Below are positions 7,322-7,861 of a DNA stretch of 7,861 nt, piece by piece. The stretch lies in assembly GCA_049414625.1 (NCBI GenBank), contig JBMSAU010000051.1, forward strand, positions 1 to 7,861, written 5' to 3'. The translations under genes and the position numbers were made by a program. The notes below the pieces were generated by a model. That model was not told the DNA's origin and did no database searches. It saw nothing but the letters and a program-made list of their open reading frames with translations. The first letter of the stretch is position 1, and each line of letters begins with the position of its first letter. Origin of the DNA: WYEG01 sp049414625 (GTDB lineage Bacteria > Desulfobacterota > Thermodesulfobacteria > Thermodesulfobacteriales > Thermodesulfobacteriaceae).

Positions 7322-7624
7322 ATGAGCCCTCAACCAGAGACAAACAGGGAAGAAGTAGTCTATCGTATTGACCCATTTTCTATTATATTTCGTGAGCTTG
7401 ATCTTCTTCATTCTGAAATAAGAGAAATCAAATCTGAAATATCCTTTCTTCACAAAAGAATTGATGAGACAAATAAACGGATTGATGAGACCAACCTTAG
7501 GATTGATGAGCTTGCAAGGGATATAAACAGACGATTAGACAAGCTCTTTTTAGTCGTTATCATAAACCTTGTGGCCATAATAGGCTTTTTGTTAAAGATT
7601 ATTTTGGATGGGTTAATAAAGTAA
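7322..7624 (+). CDS. Small coiled-coil protein with C-terminal membrane anchor, function unknown
   Basis: I do not recognise a named family. The 100 residues divide into a short N-terminal segment (1-25), a charged helical region with heptad spacing (about 26-74) including three RIDE units (46-52 RIDETNK, 53-59 RIDETNL, 60-66 RIDELAR) and then DINRRLDKL, and one hydrophobic segment (about 75-98, LFLVVIINLVAIIGFLLKIIL) ending in DGLIK. The layout predicts a homo-oligomeric coiled coil held to the membrane by its C-terminus, the rest probably in the cytoplasm. It recalls the architecture of XhlA-like and Bdr-like small proteins, but that is similarity of layout only. ATG 7322 is the only reasonable start; it has no ribosome site and sits at the predicted transcription start, suggesting a leaderless message. 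A terminator-like hairpin follows, so it is probably monocistronic. Transcribed divergently from the fhs operon, with no evident functional tie. Confidence 0.75.
   Translation: MSPQPETNREEVVYRIDPFSIIFRELDLLHSEIREIKSEISFLHKRIDETNKRIDETNLRIDELARDINRRLDKLFLVVIINLVAIIGFLLKIILDGLIK
7457..7519 (+). repeat. Three tandem 21-base units encoding RIDE heptads
   Basis: Units start at 7457, 7478 and 7499 and share the core (A/G)ATTGATGAG. Each encodes one heptad of the coiled coil. The first two also share AGAC-AA after the core and give RIDET-N. Such units can expand or shrink by slippage, changing the length of the coil in seven-residue steps. Confidence 0.7.
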
Positions 7625-7637
7625 CCTCCGTTTTTTT
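7606..7637 (+). terminator. Possible intrinsic terminator containing the stop codon
   Basis: GGTTA (7611-7615) pairs with TAACC (7622-7626) around a six-base loop. GGA (7606-7608) and TCC (7627-7629) extend the stem past a two-base bulge. One G and then seven Ts (7631-7637) follow. The TAA stop of the coiled-coil gene is the first three bases of the 3' arm. The stem is short, so efficiency is uncertain. Confidence 0.5.
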
Positions 7638-7723
7638 CCTTAAAGTTTTTCTTCAGCAACCTATGGTTGTGTCCCTATGTTCTCTCGGATGGTTCCATTT
7701 TTGTCCTCGTCCCGAGGCGCAAA

Positions 7724-7744
7724 GCTGAGAGCTTTTCTCTCAGC
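7724..7744. repeat. Perfect 8-bp hairpin
   Basis: GCTGAGAG (7724-7731), loop CTTTT, CTCTCAGC (7737-7744). Neither strand has a proper T-run after it (plus: ACCTTGAC; minus: TTTGCGCC), so terminator function is doubtful. A structured RNA or protein-binding dyad is possible. Confidence 0.4.
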
Positions 7745-7747
7745 ACC

Positions 7748-7775
7748 TTGACAAGCTAAAAAGAAAAGATAATCT
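7748..7775 (+). promoter_or_regulatory. Weak promoter candidate at right edge
   Basis: TTGACA (7748-7753) is perfect. After 16 bases TAATCT (7770-7775) matches three of six -10 positions; GATAAT (7768-7773) is a better box but only 14 bases away. It would start about 11 bases before the ATG at 7793, whose frame is open to the window edge. Low confidence. Confidence 0.25.
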
Positions 7776-7861
7776 ACCGCATCTTGAGAGACATGATAAA
7801 AAAATCTCTCCAGAGAGTAAACCCCTCTTTTCTTGGCTACTTCTTAGCTAAAAACGAAAAG

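Larger units (their letters stand above)
7638..7861. other. Region without identifiable gene, hairpin-rich
   Basis: No gene is supported in these 224 bases. Three hairpins occur: CAACC-TAT-GGTTG (7657-7669), CCTCG-TCC-CGAGG (7705-7717) and the stronger GCTGAGAG stem at 7724-7744. A near-direct repeat AGCTAAAAA-(C)GAAAAG occurs at 7754-7768 and 7846-7861. An ATG at 7793 opens a frame (MIKKSLQRVNPSF...) that stays open to the edge for 23 codons; it could be the start of a gene to the right but is too short to judge. Confidence 0.5.

Noticed and set aside
7158..7376. Minus-strand 72-codon frame upstream of fhs
   Set aside because: No ribosome site, overlaps the plus-strand coiled-coil gene and its promoter, contains the GC-rich dyad, and resembles no known family.
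7450..7659. Minus-strand 69-codon frame
   Set aside because: Antisense shadow of the repetitive coiled-coil gene; its serine/leucine-rich sequence mirrors the RIDE repeats.
7705..7760. TPP riboswitch on the minus strand (GGTGCTGAGAG resembles the thi-box)
   Set aside because: The second conserved part (ACCTGA-type) is missing, and GCTGAGAG is explained by the perfect 8-bp hairpin.
7625..7861. CRISPR array or insertion sequence end
   Set aside because: No regular repeats with spacers, no transposase frame and no paired terminal inverted repeats; the near-repeat occurs only twice.

Overview
This window looks like part of the one-carbon and energy metabolism locus of a strict anaerobe that uses the Wood-Ljungdahl (reductive acetyl-CoA) pathway. 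Four co-directional minus-strand genes fill positions 1-6938: formate-tetrahydrofolate ligase (fhs), methylene-tetrahydrofolate dehydrogenase/cyclohydrolase (folD), a Ni-Fe carbon monoxide dehydrogenase (cooS/acsA type) and the first ~700 residues of a long, bacterial-type heterodisulfide-reductase-like flavoprotein (hdrA). The gaps are short (22, 82 and 13 bases), so a single operon read right to left is likely. The Lys/Glu/Arg-rich proteins, AGG/AGA arginine codons and the 'RQPSGGPTFNIKGSAAGGG' form of the ligase suggest a thermophilic bacterium near the sulfate-reducing or acetogenic Desulfobacterota/Thermodesulfobacteria. That placement is inference from remembered family resemblance.

The main discovery is that hdrA is interrupted in frame by TGA at codon 61 (1925-1923), exactly where the family has the second cysteine of the NDC-x-x-C motif (NDCSI-TGA-ILAPKMVE). 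The frame then continues without another stop for 640 codons to the window edge. A 7-bp hairpin with a GGUC loop, the loop of the E. coli fdhF SECIS element, begins 20 nt after the TGA. I read this as a selenocysteine-containing HdrA with a bacterial SECIS, not as a pseudogene. All four complete genes in the window end in TAA. An automatic annotation would probably give a 60-residue fragment plus a truncated HdrA.

Upstream of fhs (6939-7321) there is no convincing gene but dense candidate regulation. There is a near-consensus sigma-54 (-24/-12) promoter at 7107-7092, with an imperfect 25-bp dyad about 95-119 bases upstream of its predicted start, where an activator could bind. A separate sigma-70-like promoter lies nearer the gene (7008-6980). 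No known riboswitch was recognised.

To the right, on the plus strand, 7322-7624 encodes a 100-residue protein with a heptad-repeat coiled coil and one C-terminal membrane helix. Its promoter (perfect TTGACA, 17-base spacer, TATTTT) places transcription start on or next to the ATG, so the mRNA may be leaderless. A possible intrinsic terminator has the stop codon in its stem. The remaining 7638-7861 has several hairpins, a near-repeat and no identifiable complete gene.

In metabolism, Fhs activates formate to 10-formyl-THF, FolD converts this to methylene-THF, CODH supplies CO from CO2 (or oxidises CO) with ferredoxin, and the HdrA-like protein probably handles flavin-based electron transfer among ferredoxin, NADH and further partners encoded beyond the left edge.
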